A stretch of 64,000 nucleotides of DNA. Source: Mycothermus thermophilus (taxonomy: Eukaryota > Ascomycota > Sordariomycetes > Sordariales > Chaetomiaceae). Positions 45,576-55,898 of this stretch are shown in pieces. Position 1 is the stretch's first letter; each line of letters starts with the position of its first letter. Below the pieces are notes generated by a model. The model saw nothing but the letters and a program-made list of their open reading frames with translations. It was not told where the DNA came from and did not search any database. The DNA lies in NCBI GenBank assembly GCA_011316235.1, contig QQBE01000001.1:310001-374000 (forward strand). Reading direction: 5' to 3'. The position numbers and the translations under genes are program-made.

Positions 45576-46432
45576 CTACGGTTTCCTCTCAAAGTAGGTC
45601 CATTGGCCCTCAGGAGGATGCTCCTCAAGAGGCTCCCAACTGCATACATAGGTTAGCAACCAGTGTCCAGATGACTAACAGCTGCCAGATGACTTACGGC
45701 TTGGACTTGAGCATGACGTCCACCAGCTTCAGCTCGCCCTCGGCAACTTGAATCACCTCCTCGATCAAACCGGCGCCGATCTTCTCCTCGAGTTCCTCGA
45801 CCCTGCAAGTCACAGCATTAGCCTCAAGCCCTTCATACCCAAAACGTTCCGACAAAAACTCACTGATCAGCCGTCAGCTGCGGCTCCGGCTCCCACGGAA
45901 TATCCCCCTCGGTGTCATGGATATCCGTCCTCTCAAAGATGTGCTTCAGATCCTGCTTCTCCTCCAGCGTCCTGCTCCCCTCGAGCTCCGGGCCCTCATC
46001 AACCTCTCCATCCCACTCCTGATCGCGCATATCCTCCTCCGGCGGCACGTGGCGCACGATAAACACATCCCCGCCGCGATCCACCTTCAGCGCCCTCGCG
46101 CCGGAAACGCTCGTGCCGCCGGTGGCCGAGAATTTGTCCGGGTGCTGCTCGAGCAGCTTGCGCGCCTTCTCGGCCCACTCGTTGTACCCGGGGGGCACCA
46201 CGGCCTCGACCAGCGCCAGGCGGTGCTTGGTCACGGCCTCGACGGACTGCCGGTAGACGGAGTGCTCGGGGACTTGCTTGAGCTTGTCGAGGGTGGTTTT
46301 GTAGAGGTAGAGCAGGGTGGAGCGCGGGGAGGGGTGGGTGTACAGGCCCGTCAGGCCGGTCGGGGCGCCAGGCTCGAGGTACCGGGCGCCTGCCGGGCGG
46401 ACGGCGGCGAAGAGGCGGAGCGTCGCGCGCAT
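45576..46432 (-). CDS. nuo29.9: NADH-ubiquinone oxidoreductase 29.9 kDa subunit (NDUFA5)
   Basis: Three exons: 46432-45864, 45802-45698 and 45639-45576; 245 residues. This accessory subunit of mitochondrial complex I lies on the peripheral (matrix) arm. The N-terminus MRATLRLFAAVRPAGARYLEPG is a short basic presequence. The ETC_C1_NDUFA5 core follows: TGLTGLYTHPSPRSTLLYLYKTTLDKLKQVPEHSVYRQSVEAVTKHRLALVEAVVPPGYNEWAEKARKLLEQ. The fungal C-terminal extension ends WEPLEEHPPEGQWTYFERKP, which appears only when both introns are removed. Length fits the fungal 29.9 kDa subunit. A TCACGTGA site lies 206 bp upstream. The neighbouring nitrate reductase reads in the same direction but with 566 bp between, so it is not an operon-like pair. 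Confidence 0.93.
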
Positions 46433-46998
46433 GTTGTGGGATTGTGGTCGGCGTCGCTCCCCGTCGGTTGGGAGGGTCGGGAGTGGTGTGTGTGTTTTGG
46501 GGGGGGGGGGNGTGGTGCTCCTGTCGCCGGAGCGGGATTTCGCTGGAGTGCAATCGATCGGGTCGGCAAGAGCTCCAACCTGGAAGGCCAAGCAACCACC
46601 AATGAGACCGGCGAATTGGAGGTGCGACAGGGAAGTGTCACGTGATTTCAATACGTACTGATACCTGCCCCACTTTTCAGAGGTATCCGGACGTTACACC
46701 CCACCTTCCAAGTTGACTCGACGCCACCAAGCGCCGCTCTCACCTTCCCATCGCTTTCTCTCGCTCTCATATCAAGTTTATCATGACTCTTTTGGGCATG
46801 ATTTGCCCGAAATATTTCAATTGATTTCATGGTTTGTTCTCAACTCCATGCAGCCAGCATTCACCAGGTTTCAGTGCTTGATACTATGGATTTGGTTCTT
46901 TATTCTTGTCTCAACAAATACTTAGATATACAAAGGGCTACAATCATTATCTATATATACATCCAAGACGCCGCTCAACACAATGTGCCCGCCAACCC
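46433..46998. promoter_or_regulatory. Intergenic: complex I gene promoter and nitrate reductase 3' flank
   Basis: 566 bp. Contains a 12-G homopolymer (46499-46510) ended by N (46511), a typical unresolved homopolymer, and TCACGTGA at 46638-46645. No gene. Confidence 0.45.
46638..46645. promoter_or_regulatory. TCACGTGA bHLH site upstream of complex I gene
   Basis: Perfect 8-bp palindrome matching the Cbf1-type site, 206 bp upstream of the NDUFA5 start. Cbf1/CpcA-type factors control respiratory genes in yeasts; binding here is inferred. Confidence 0.4.
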
Positions 46999-49752
46999 TC
47001 AAAAGAAGAACACATCCTCCTCCAACCACCCCATCGCCAACAACGACTCCTTCGCTGTCTTCTCCATTCCCTCCGGCCCGCACACCAGCACCATAGAATC
47101 CCCTTGAGCCGGCGGCGGCCCGACCTCCCTCTCCAACAACTCGAAATCAAGCCTCCCCCTCCTGCCCTTCCACCCCTCACCCGGCCTACTCAGCGTATGC
47201 ACTACCCGACACTGCTGTCCACCAACCTTTTGAATCTCCTCCAACTCCTCGCGCAGCAGAATGTCCTCCTCCTTACTATTCCCGTCTAGCATCAAACACT
47301 CCGGCGCCCCCTTTCCCCCAGCCTTCCACTCCCTCACAACCGCTTTCAACACGGCATACACCGGCGTCACCCCGCTCCCGCCACACACCATCACAAACCT
47401 CCGGACCGTCCGCACCTTGGCAAGAATCGTCCCTCCTGCCCCGCCCAACGCGCATCTTCCGCCGCCGAGGTACTCGAACCGCCCCAACGGACCTTTAAAC
47501 TCCACCGGGTGTCCCAGCGGCAGCGACGCCAGGGCCTGCGTCATGCGCCCGGAGGGGTAGATTTTGATCAGGATCTGCAGCGTGCCATCGCGGATCTCGT
47601 CGTCGTCGTCGGACGAGATCGGCGTGTACGCGCGGATGATGGCCTCGCGCGTGGCCGGGTCGCGCAGGCGGATCATCAGGTGCTGGCCGACGGGGAGCCC
47701 GAGGTGCTGGCTCGGTCCGCCGGGGAGGGTAAAGGTGAAGATTGTGGAGTCGTGGGAGACGGGGGTTTTGTTGGTGAGGAGGGCGCGGCGCCAGTTTTTG
47801 GGGTGGAGGAAGATAGGAGTGGAGGATTCTTCCGTGGGTTCGCTAGAGGAGATGGGGGTGCTGAGAGTGCCGATGTGATAGGCCGGCATCATGGCTTTGG
47901 CGTTTTCGCTGTGGATGGCGAGAAACTCGTCGCTGACGTCTTGGCCGGCCGAGTTGATGATGGAGGCGGCGCCACCGGGATGGCCTTCGAGGAACGCGGT
48001 GCCGTCGTAGACTTGGCCGTTCACCACGAACCACGGCTCCTTTTCGCCCGAATGAGCGGCGAGTTCGTCGGCGGTGATCTTGCGCGTCACTTTCTCGTCG
48101 ACCATGCTGATCTCCTTGGCCGGTTCGCTCTGCGCCGTGTTCTCTCCCGCTCCAGCAGACCCCTCATCTGCCGGCTTCTCGCCCCAGAAACCATCCGTCA
48201 GGTTGCCACCCTCCTTCTTCACCCGCTCCATCCATCCACCAGGCATCAACGCCGGCTGGGTCGGGTGTTCAAACCGCAACGACTCTATGCCGCCCTCCTC
48301 CTCGCGGTGGATGACCACCCGATACCACGGGTTATTCATCATGCCCAGCACGCTCCAGTACATGTCTCGGGGCTGGACGGCCATGGATTCGTCCATGGCG
48401 CGGACCATGACGTCGCGCGCGCCTCGCAGCCGGTTTAACGGCACTGCGAGTGACCAGAAGCACCAGCAGAAACACGCCTCGCGCCCGGCCACATCGATGC
48501 GTCCGCCGTACAACTCCTCACCATCTGCGGCTAGACGGTACAGGTCCTCCGGGTATGACACCTCCGCCAACATCCACGTCCGGCCGCGGTCCAGAGTGAT
48601 CTCGACCCGTGTCACCCGACGTCCACCTCCAGAATAAGCGTACCCGCGCAGGGTGTAGCTGCTGGCACTTTCATCGCCGTGACCGTCCGTCCCCGCCAGC
48701 GCCACCCTCTCATCATGCGCCGGAGAGCAAATCGCGCTGTTGACATTCAGCTCATAAATCGCATACCTCTCGTCCTTCCACGTCTCGGGCATATCCGCGC
48801 TCTGCTCGGGCGTAATCATGGTCGGCAGCACCCTGTTGTCATAGATATGATACCAACTCTCGCTCGGTGTCGCGCTCACCACGATCCTCCTCAACCACTT
48901 GACACTCCTCCCGCCAATCTGGCCCGGTATCACCATCCGCAACGGCCGTCCGTGATCGGGCGGCAGCAACTCCCCGTTCATCTTGTACGCGACCAACATT
49001 CCGCGCTCCGGATCCAGCGCCCACGCGAGCTTGACCGAGGTGGCATAGTTGCCGTTGGGCAGCTGGTCGGCGCCTTCGAAGCAGACATACCTCGCGCCCT
49101 TGGATTTCAGCGGCCCGGCATGCGCGAGCAGCTCCCGCAGTGGTACCCCCGTCCAGAGGCACGTCGACACCCCCGCGGCGCCCCACGAAAACCCTTTGGT
49201 CTTGCGGACCATGTTCTGCTCCTTCCGCCGGTTTCCCGCACAAACCAGCGTCACGGGGTACGTCACCGACTCGAACCGGCCGATCATCAGCTCCCGCAGG
49301 GAGATGGTGAACGGGCGCGCGACCAGGCCGTCGATGGTCAGCGTCCAGTCGGGGATGGCGTCGTCGACGACGAGCGGGACGGCGCCGTGGTTGCGGACAA
49401 AGTGCAGGTTGGGCGTGGTCAGGAAGCCGGTGGAGAAGAGGTCAGTTAGAGGGGCTTCCGAGTTGAAGGGGTGGATGCCCGTCAGCCGGATTAGGCGCGG
49501 GTCTCGCGCCACGTGGGAGTCGGGGGTTTTGAGGTCGGAGGGGAGGACGTGGGTTTGGGGTGGGGTGGGAGGAAGGGGGTAGGGTTGGGGTTGTTGGGCA
49601 TTGTTGGCGATTGGTGTTGTTATTGCTGCGGGTTGTTTGTCATGATAGGAGTCGTAGTCTTGGAGGGGAGGTGTTGGTGGGAGGCGGGATTGGAGGAGGG
49701 CGTCGTCACTCTCGGAGGAGACAGAGGGCGGTGTGGAGGGAGGTTTGTCCAT
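46999..49752 (-). CDS. nit-3: Assimilatory nitrate reductase [NAD(P)H]
   Basis: One exon, 917 residues, ATG at 49752. It reduces nitrate to nitrite in the cytosol, the first step of nitrate assimilation. Domain order: Pro-rich N-terminus (1-80); molybdopterin domain (about 85-350) with Moco-ligand C171 in TLVCAGNRR; dimerisation domain (about 360-510); cytochrome b5 (about 555-635) with haem ligands H591 (HPGG) and H614 (AIHS); FAD domain (about 645-770) with R-A-Y-T (707-710); NAD(P)H domain with GGSGVTP (791-797) and CGPEGM (891-896); typical Phe C-terminus. All cofactor sites are intact, so it should be active. Fungal orthologues (nit-3, niaD) prefer NADPH. The upstream region contains sites resembling NIT4/NirA and GATA elements, fitting nitrate induction and ammonium repression. 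The absence of introns is notable, as some orthologues have them. Confidence 0.96.
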   Translation of the reverse strand: MDKPPSTPPSVSSESDDALLQSRLPPTPPLQDYDSYHDKQPAAITTPIANNAQQPQPYPLPPTPPQTHVLPSDLKTPDSHVARDPRLIRLTGIHPFNSEAPLTDLFSTGFLTTPNLHFVRNHGAVPLVVDDAIPDWTLTIDGLVARPFTISLRELMIGRFESVTYPVTLVCAGNRRKEQNMVRKTKGFSWGAAGVSTCLWTGVPLRELLAHAGPLKSKGARYVCFEGADQLPNGNYATSVKLAWALDPERGMLVAYKMNGELLPPDHGRPLRMVIPGQIGGRSVKWLRRIVVSATPSESWYHIYDNRVLPTMITPEQSADMPETWKDERYAIYELNVNSAICSPAHDERVALAGTDGHGDESASSYTLRGYAYSGGGRRVTRVEITLDRGRTWMLAEVSYPEDLYRLAADGEELYGGRIDVAGREACFCWCFWSLAVPLNRLRGARDVMVRAMDESMAVQPRDMYWSVLGMMNNPWYRVVIHREEEGGIESLRFEHPTQPALMPGGWMERVKKEGGNLTDGFWGEKPADEGSAGAGENTAQSEPAKEISMVDEKVTRKITADELAAHSGEKEPWFVVNGQVYDGTAFLEGHPGGAASIINSAGQDVSDEFLAIHSENAKAMMPAYHIGTLSTPISSSEPTEESSTPIFLHPKNWRRALLTNKTPVSHDSTIFTFTLPGGPSQHLGLPVGQHLMIRLRDPATREAIIRAYTPISSDDDDEIRDGTLQILIKIYPSGRMTQALASLPLGHPVEFKGPLGRFEYLGGGRCALGGAGGTILAKVRTVRRFVMVCGGSGVTPVYAVLKAVVREWKAGGKGAPECLMLDGNSKEEDILLREELEEIQKVGGQQCRVVHTLSRPGEGWKGRRGRLDFELLEREVGPPPAQGDSMVLVCGPEGMEKTAKESLLAMGWLEEDVFFF

Positions 49753-50121
49753 GGTGTTTTGGTGTTTGATCTGACACTCTCAAAATGGGAGTCTGTCCAA
49801 GCAGGGTTGGACGGGTAGGTAAAAGGTAAGTCTTGTGTCGCTGGTGACTAACACTCGGATCTAGTGAGGATGTGAAGGTGGATGAGATGGTAGGTAAGGT
49901 ATGTCGATGAAACAACAAAAGTAAAAAAAACCTGGCGTTCAGGAGAACATGATGAGTAGGTAAGTCCAGACAAATCCAGCAGCAAGGCAAAATGAGGCAG
50001 TAGTCGGTCCTTATTCTAACCCAAACTCTGGGAGGATGTGTCTTGTATGCATTGTACATATGTAGTACCTGATGATGTGCTACCGCTGCCCCATCCACTG
50101 CCGCGGCGCCGTTAGTCGTTT

Positions 50122-50154
50122 CTCCGTGGGCCCTGGCCAGAGCTGCCCGATAAC
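50122..50154. promoter_or_regulatory. NirA-type site CTCCGTGG with nearby GATAA
   Basis: CTCCGTGG (50122-50129) matches the Aspergillus NirA consensus CTCCGHGG exactly; GATAAC follows at 50149-50154. About 370-400 bp upstream of the nitrate reductase start. Pattern match plus context; may lie in the leader if the TATA-like box at 50203-50208 is used. Confidence 0.45.
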
Positions 50155-50202
50155 GCGTGCGGCCGGCCTCGGGGAGGCGGTAGCGGACCATATGTACCCC
50201 AT

Positions 50203-50208
50203 TTATAG
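50203..50208 (-). promoter_or_regulatory. TATA-like box for nitrate reductase
   Basis: Minus strand reads TTCTATAAATGGG around here, about 450 bp upstream of the start codon. If used, the 5' leader would be about 420 nt. Confidence 0.3.
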
Positions 50209-50493
50209 AATCTGAACGTCAACGGTCATGTCTTGTATTTTTATAGTTCTCTGGAACCCAGCCTTTTCCTTGGCTTTGGACCTGATTTAAAGAGCCAATT
50301 CTGTGATTCTGTTAATACTTGCACAGCAGCAAAAGAACGGAGGGTGGAGTAGATGGAGCTGAGCACGTGCTCCATGCTGTGGAACTATGGCGTTTTCCTC
50401 GTCAGAAAAAATTGGCGTTTTCATGTTTTGTTTTGTCCTTTGTGATTCTATCAAGAAGGGACTTATGTAAGCTAAGTTCCATGTGGACGAGAA

Positions 50494-50648
50494 GATAGTT
50501 GTGTGGGTGGGGAGCGCCTTGTTCCGCGGACATGCGTCAACCGCTGCTGTGGCTCGGTTCTTAGCTACCACCGAAATCAAGCTTATCAGTTTGCGGACAA
50601 CGGCGACGCGATAGTTGCAGGATTTTGTTTTGATGCAGCATGCGATAA
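50494..50648. promoter_or_regulatory. NIT4-type TCCGCGGA octamer with GATA cluster
   Basis: TCCGCGGA (50523-50530) is the symmetrical octamer described for Neurospora NIT4. GATA cores lie at 50494, 50610 and 50644 on the plus strand and TGATAA on the minus strand (50583-50588). Clustering of both site types about 740-900 bp upstream of nitrate reductase fits NIT2/NIT4 co-control. Confidence 0.5.
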
Positions 50649-52018
50649 CGCGATTGATTGATCCACTGGAGAGAGATGTGGAGGACCTAGATACGCATCT
50701 CCGGGAGCATGAAGCGAAAACGTAACGGACAGAGCTAAGAAGTGAGAGGCGAGCTCGAGAGATGCAGCACGACCTAGGGGGGGGGCATATGTCTGTCCGG
50801 GCAGTGATCCCGCTCCACTGGGAGGTGTCTGACCCCCACGGTCTGCGGTGATTCTTTGCCGGAGGTCCGTATAATTACCTGATGGAGCATCTTTGGCTGT
50901 AGGTATGTATGTACTGTACCTAGGTGCAAACACACAGCGTGTGACCTTGGCCGTCTTCTGGCAGTCCGGAAGCCTGGGCATTTGAATGGATGGAGGGTTG
51001 GCTGCACACGCTTCAAGCATGGATCTCTCTCTACAGTACCTGACTTCGGTGGCAGATTTCTCTAGGTGAGTGCGGGAGGGATGGATCGGGTGGTTCGAAT
51101 CCAACTCAGGTGCTTGGTCAATTTAATTCTGGGGAGGTTATGACAATCAATGGCTGTTTGTTCGTTTTGCATCTCATCTTGGAGGGGGGGGGAAGCAGAA
51201 AAGAGGTGAAGGTGGTGGTGGTTGAATAAAAGGTGCATCTTTCAGAGAGTGGACATTTCGCACTGGAGCTCAGAAGCGTCACGTTCTTGGTTGAGGTGGA
51301 CTTGGTGGTGAGTTTCGTGCATTCATGAGGTGGATTGAAGTCAAAGAAGATGTGTAATGCAGGCTGTTTTATATCCAAATTTATCTGATCTGAGGGATGA
51401 AATCCCATCTAGTCGGGGGATCAGGTAGGTAGTCCTGTTGAGAAGATGCTTCATCCATTTGAATGACCGGGACCGGGACCCTGAAGAAGGCTCTTGGACC
51501 CTCGGTGACCCGAGCTCCACCTGGCAGGCCAGAACCCCCACACCGCGGCAGGGCAACGGCTCCAGCTGCAGCCCCTCGCCTAGCGCTAAACCGCGTCTAA
51601 TTGCCCAATTAGCAGCCCTATTGCCCAGAATCTGCCGAAGGTCGAGCGCCTCCATTCCGTCACCAAACCTTGGACCTTCTGTTTCGCTGCGCACTAATCC
51701 GACCCCTCCACACCACAACCACCTCCCAAACAAAAACACTCGATCGACAGAACGTCACCCTCGCCTCCCCGCCTCCCGCCTCGACGTCCGACGACACGGC
51801 ATCTTTGGCGTCAACCAACCCCCCCCAAAGCTCCGACTGCCAGTGCGCCCTCTTTCGAGGCTGGGCTTTTCTCAGCCGACCACATCACCGATGCGTGCTC
51901 TTGTCGACGGGAATTGTCGCTTTCGATTCCTCACCCCTTAGCATATCTTGGCCTCCGAATGTAGCGCCTTTCCCACCACCACTACTCGGATTGTTTTGCA
52001 TCAAGAGATCAGCCCGCC

Positions 52019-55000
52019 ATGGATCGCGCGAGACGATGTACGCATGTTGTGTCTCTGAGGGGTTGCATGACAACCGGCTGATATCAAGCTTTGCTTTGCT
52101 GCAGATGAGCTCCGCGAGCTGAATAGGAGGGCGTGGAATGGGGAGAAGGGTAAGGACTTGTCGCGGATAGAGAATCCAATTCTGCTGCCACAACTGGCCA
52201 ACCGCGGATCTCGGCGTTGCTGACTGCTTCCAATCAATCCCATAGACCTCTTCCCCGTCAGCAGCTCGCTCGACTCGACTATGAAAAAGAACACGGGCTT
52301 CATCAAGCGGCTGCGCACCGGCATCTCCCCTACCAACCTCAACACTTTTCTTCAAGAGATCAAGACGGTCAGCCTGTCCAAGTACCTCTCCGAGATCGTC
52401 TCTGCCTGCCACGAAGGCCTCTGCAAGCTCAAGTCCCCGGCTGAGATCGAGGCCGCCGTCGAGATTGTCAGCGCCTTGCACCAGCGATTCGGCCCCGCAG
52501 ACTTCACCGCATACCTCGGCTGGTTCCTCGGCCGCTCGCTCGCTACTCCCGACAAGAGCGTCCTCAAGACCCTCGCTCCCGAGGTCCGGGAGAAGGAGGA
52601 GAAGGACCGCCTGAGCCGCCAGCGCGTTCTCCTGCGTGTGGTCACCGAGCTGTGGCTTGTCGACGTCCTGCGAACCCTGGACGATGTGAAGCGCCCGGAC
52701 GACACGGCGAACGGAACCACCGGGAAGCAGGCCGAAGTCAGGTCCCGCGCCGCTGCCAAGGGCGGCGCCGCCGAGCCGTTCCCCCTCGAGGTCCTCAAGG
52801 ATCTCCTCGGCCACGACCGCGAGCACTTCAACCTGCCGTTGCTGGTCGTGTTCGTCAAGGCCTTCAGCTGGGATGTTTTGGGAGTCAAGGCTCCTGGCTC
52901 CGAAGGGCGCAAGACCGTCGAAGAGGACGGCGCAACCAAGTCAGGCGACGGCACTGGGGATCAGCCCGGTAACGGACAACAACAAGAGCCGGCTCCTCAA
53001 GACCCTCCCCTCACCCCGCCTGAGCTGCAAGAGAAATTCCGTAACATCCTCAAGCGCTACTTTGAGGATGTCAAGAACCACCTGATCCGGGACCAGAAGG
53101 CCATCCATACTCAGTCCAAAAAGAACGCCGAGGCCTACGTTAAGTCGGGCGAGGTCTTTGAGGATCGCCAGGCGAACTTTGAGAAGCAGGTCAAGGCCCA
53201 AGAGCGTCTGGTGGCGAACGCGCAGGTCATCGCGGACGCGATTGGCGCCGAGATGCCTGATTTGAAGGACCACGATGACTCGTCGGCCGGCGCCAGCAGC
53301 TCCATCGGCATCGTCAAGGCCGGCGAGTACTTGCGCGGCCAGGGCGATGGCCCCGGGATCTGGGAGGATGAGGAGGAGCGCCGCTTCTACGAAAACCTCG
53401 TCGACCTCCGGGGCAAGGTGCCAGGAATCCTTCTGGAGGAGGTCAAAAAGAAGAAGCCCGACGCCGATGAGCAGGTTGGCAAGAAGATCGATCCGGCCGA
53501 AGCCGCCGAAGCCGCCAAAGCTGCAGAGGCAAGCGCCAACGACCAGTCGGTGGCTATCGCCAACAAGACCATTGGTGCTCAGGTTGATGCTCTGCTTGCG
53601 CGCCTGCCGGATCTCACGACCAAGGACGCCGTTGACCAGATGGCTGTCGACTTCTGCTACCTCAACTCCAAGGCGTCGAGGAACCGCCTTGTCAAAGCCT
53701 TGACCGACGTACCCAAGGGTCGTGGCGATTTGCTCCCCTTTTGGTCCCGTCTGGTAGCCACTCTGGGCCAGTACATGTCCGACATCCCCAAGGGCCTTAT
53801 CGAATATCTCGATGCCGAGTTTCGTAGCTTGCAGCGTCGCAAGGACAAGGACTTCCTGGGCCAGGTGAGGCTCAGCAACATCCGCTACCTCGCCGAGCTG
53901 ACCAAGTTCGGCATCGTCCCGGAACATGTCGTCTTCCATTGCCTCAAGGTCAGTCTCGACGACTTTTCGCGCGTCAATATCGAGATCATTTGCAACCTTC
54001 TCGAGAACTGCGGCCGCTACCTCCTGCGGAACCCCGAGACGGCCCCTCGCATGTCCACCTTTCTCGAGACGCTGCAGCGCAAGAAGTCGGTTCAGCACAT
54101 CGGCCAGGCCGAGCGCATGCTCATCGAAAATGCCGTCTACTACGTCGACCCACCTCAGCGCCCGGCCATCCAGCAGAAGGAGCGGACGCCCATGGAGCTG
54201 TTTGTTCGGAAGCTGGTTTACTCGGATCTCACTAAGCGTAACTACGGGAAAATCCTCAGGCAGATCCGAAAGCTCCACTGGGAAGAGAAGGAGGTGGTCG
54301 CGTTGCTTCACAAGGTCTTTTCCAAGCCCGGGAGGGTCAAGTATGGCAACATCCACCTGCTCGCCATCCTGCTGAGCGCAATCAACCGGCACCACCCCGA
54401 CTTTGTCGTCGGCGTCATCGACTGCCTCATCGAGTCCATCGCGTTCGGTCTCGAGCAAAACGACTTCGAGTACAACCAGCGTCGCATCGCCGAGGTCAAA
54501 TACCTGGCGGAGCTTTACAACTATAGGATGATCGAGCATCCCGTCATCTTTGACGTCATGTACAAGATCATGACCTTTGGATACGGCGGGCCCCCGATCC
54601 CCGGCCGCATCAACCCCTTCGACCTGCCGGATGACTACTTCCGCATCCGCCTGATTGCCACGATCCTCGAGACCTGCGGCATGTTCTTCAACAAAGGCGC
54701 CGCCGGCAAGAAGCTGGACTACTTCCTCTCCTTCTTCCAGTACTACATCTACACCAAGAACCCGTTGCCCATGGACATTGAGTTCCTCGTCCAGGATATC
54801 TTCGGCATGACCCGGCCTCAGTGGAAGCTGGCATCCAACCTGGAAGAGGCGACCAAGGTGTTCCAGCTGGCCATGGCCCAGGACCAGAAGACGTCCGGCG
54901 CCGACAAGGCTGCGGATCAGGAAGACGAAGCCACGAGCGCCGTGTCTTCGGAGGATGAGAACGACATGGCCGGTGAGAACGATGACGATGACGATGATGA

Positions 55001-55898
55001 CTCTGCCGCCGGCGACGAGGCCGAAGCCGCCGAGGCTGAGGAGGCCGAAGCGGAGGGGTCCTACCACGCCAGCGATTCTGAGGGAGAGGAGATCGTCGTG
55101 ACCAAGGAGGAGGAGCAGATCGACCCTGAATGGGAGGCCGAGTTCGACCGCGAGTATGCCAAGATCATGGCCGAGAGCTTCGAGACGCGCAAGTTCCAGC
55201 CCAAGCAGTTCGACATCCCGCTCCCGGTGCGGCCCAAGACTCGTGAGCCGACGGGGAGTAATGAAGGTGGTGAGGGTGGATCGGGTGGCTCTGGAGGCAC
55301 GATGGCCTTCTCGTTGTTGATGAAGAAGGGGAATCGCCAACAGGTACGACAACTGATGGTATACTGTTTTGTTTTGTTGATTTGATGGGTGATGACTAAC
55401 GCCGTCCAGACCAAGACGGTTGAGCTCCCTTCGGATTCCCAGTTTGCCGTGGCGTTGATCAACCAGCGACAGGCTGCCAAGGAAGAGCAGCAGCGCATCA
55501 AGAACTTGGTGCTCAACTATGACTTGCAAAGCGATGATTACGATGGTGAGAAGTCTTGGGACCCTCGGGACGACTCTGGCCGTGAAACTGACTGCGGACG
55601 CACAGCGCCCAACGACAAACCCGTTTCGCATCACCACCACAACCGCATCGATATGCGCTCGGGCAAGGAGCGCGGACAGCGCGTGCGCAGGCTGCAGCTC
55701 AGCGACGTGGACTGGTATGATACCCCTCCTCCACGACGAGCCCGGAAGGAAGATGAGCTAGTGCTTCGTTCTTCTTTACCCCATATCCCCAACAGTATCC
55801 CCTCTGTGGCCATCAGGACACTGCCGCGCCATGTGTGGACTCGAAAGCAGGCGCTCACTGCTCGCTGTCCCGTGGTCTCCTCTTTCCTCGTATTTTGA
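52019..55898 (+). CDS. NMD2: Nonsense-mediated decay factor UPF2/NMD2
   Basis: Five exons: 52019-52037 (19 nt), 52105-52149, 52246-55343, 55410-55545 and 55606-55898; 1196 residues. Upf2 bridges Upf1 and Upf3 in cytoplasmic nonsense-mediated mRNA decay. The spliced start gives MDRARRYELRELNRRAWNGEKDLFPVSSSLDSTMKKNTGFIKRLRTG, the typical Upf2 N-terminus, which fixes both small exons. Three MIF4G domains are visible: about 35-270 (LSKYLSEIVSACHEGLCKLKS), about 450-640 (DQMAVDFCYLNSKASRNRLVKAL) and about 650-870 (YGKILRQIRKLHWEEKEVVALLHKVF). An acidic linker (about 910-1000) and the Upf1-binding C-terminal region (PEWEAEFDREYAKIMAESFETRKF, FSLLMKKGNRQQTKTVELPSDSQFAVALINQRQAAKEEQQRIKNLVLNYD) follow. 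The last intron (60 nt) is stopless and in frame. The final ~45 residues after DWYDTPP look unconserved and may reflect an unrecognised intron or read-through. Confidence 0.92.

Larger units (their letters stand above)
49753..52018. promoter_or_regulatory. Divergent 2.3 kb region nitrate reductase / UPF2
   Basis: Presumed promoters of both genes. The nitrate-reductase side holds NIT4/NirA-like and GATA motifs. GAGCACGTGCTC, a 12-bp palindrome, is at 50361-50372. Near UPF2 there is TAATTGCCCAATTA. Short ORFs have no domains. Confidence 0.5.

Noticed and set aside
51090..51103. B-box-like GGTTCGAATCC suggesting a tRNA
   Set aside because: No A box or foldable D/anticodon arms upstream at tRNA spacing.
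52941..55640. 899-codon open frame on the minus strand
   Set aside because: It is exactly antisense to UPF2 MIF4G coding sequence, has shadow-type composition (Leu/Val/Asp/Gly-rich) and no domain; GC-rich third positions remove stops from this frame.
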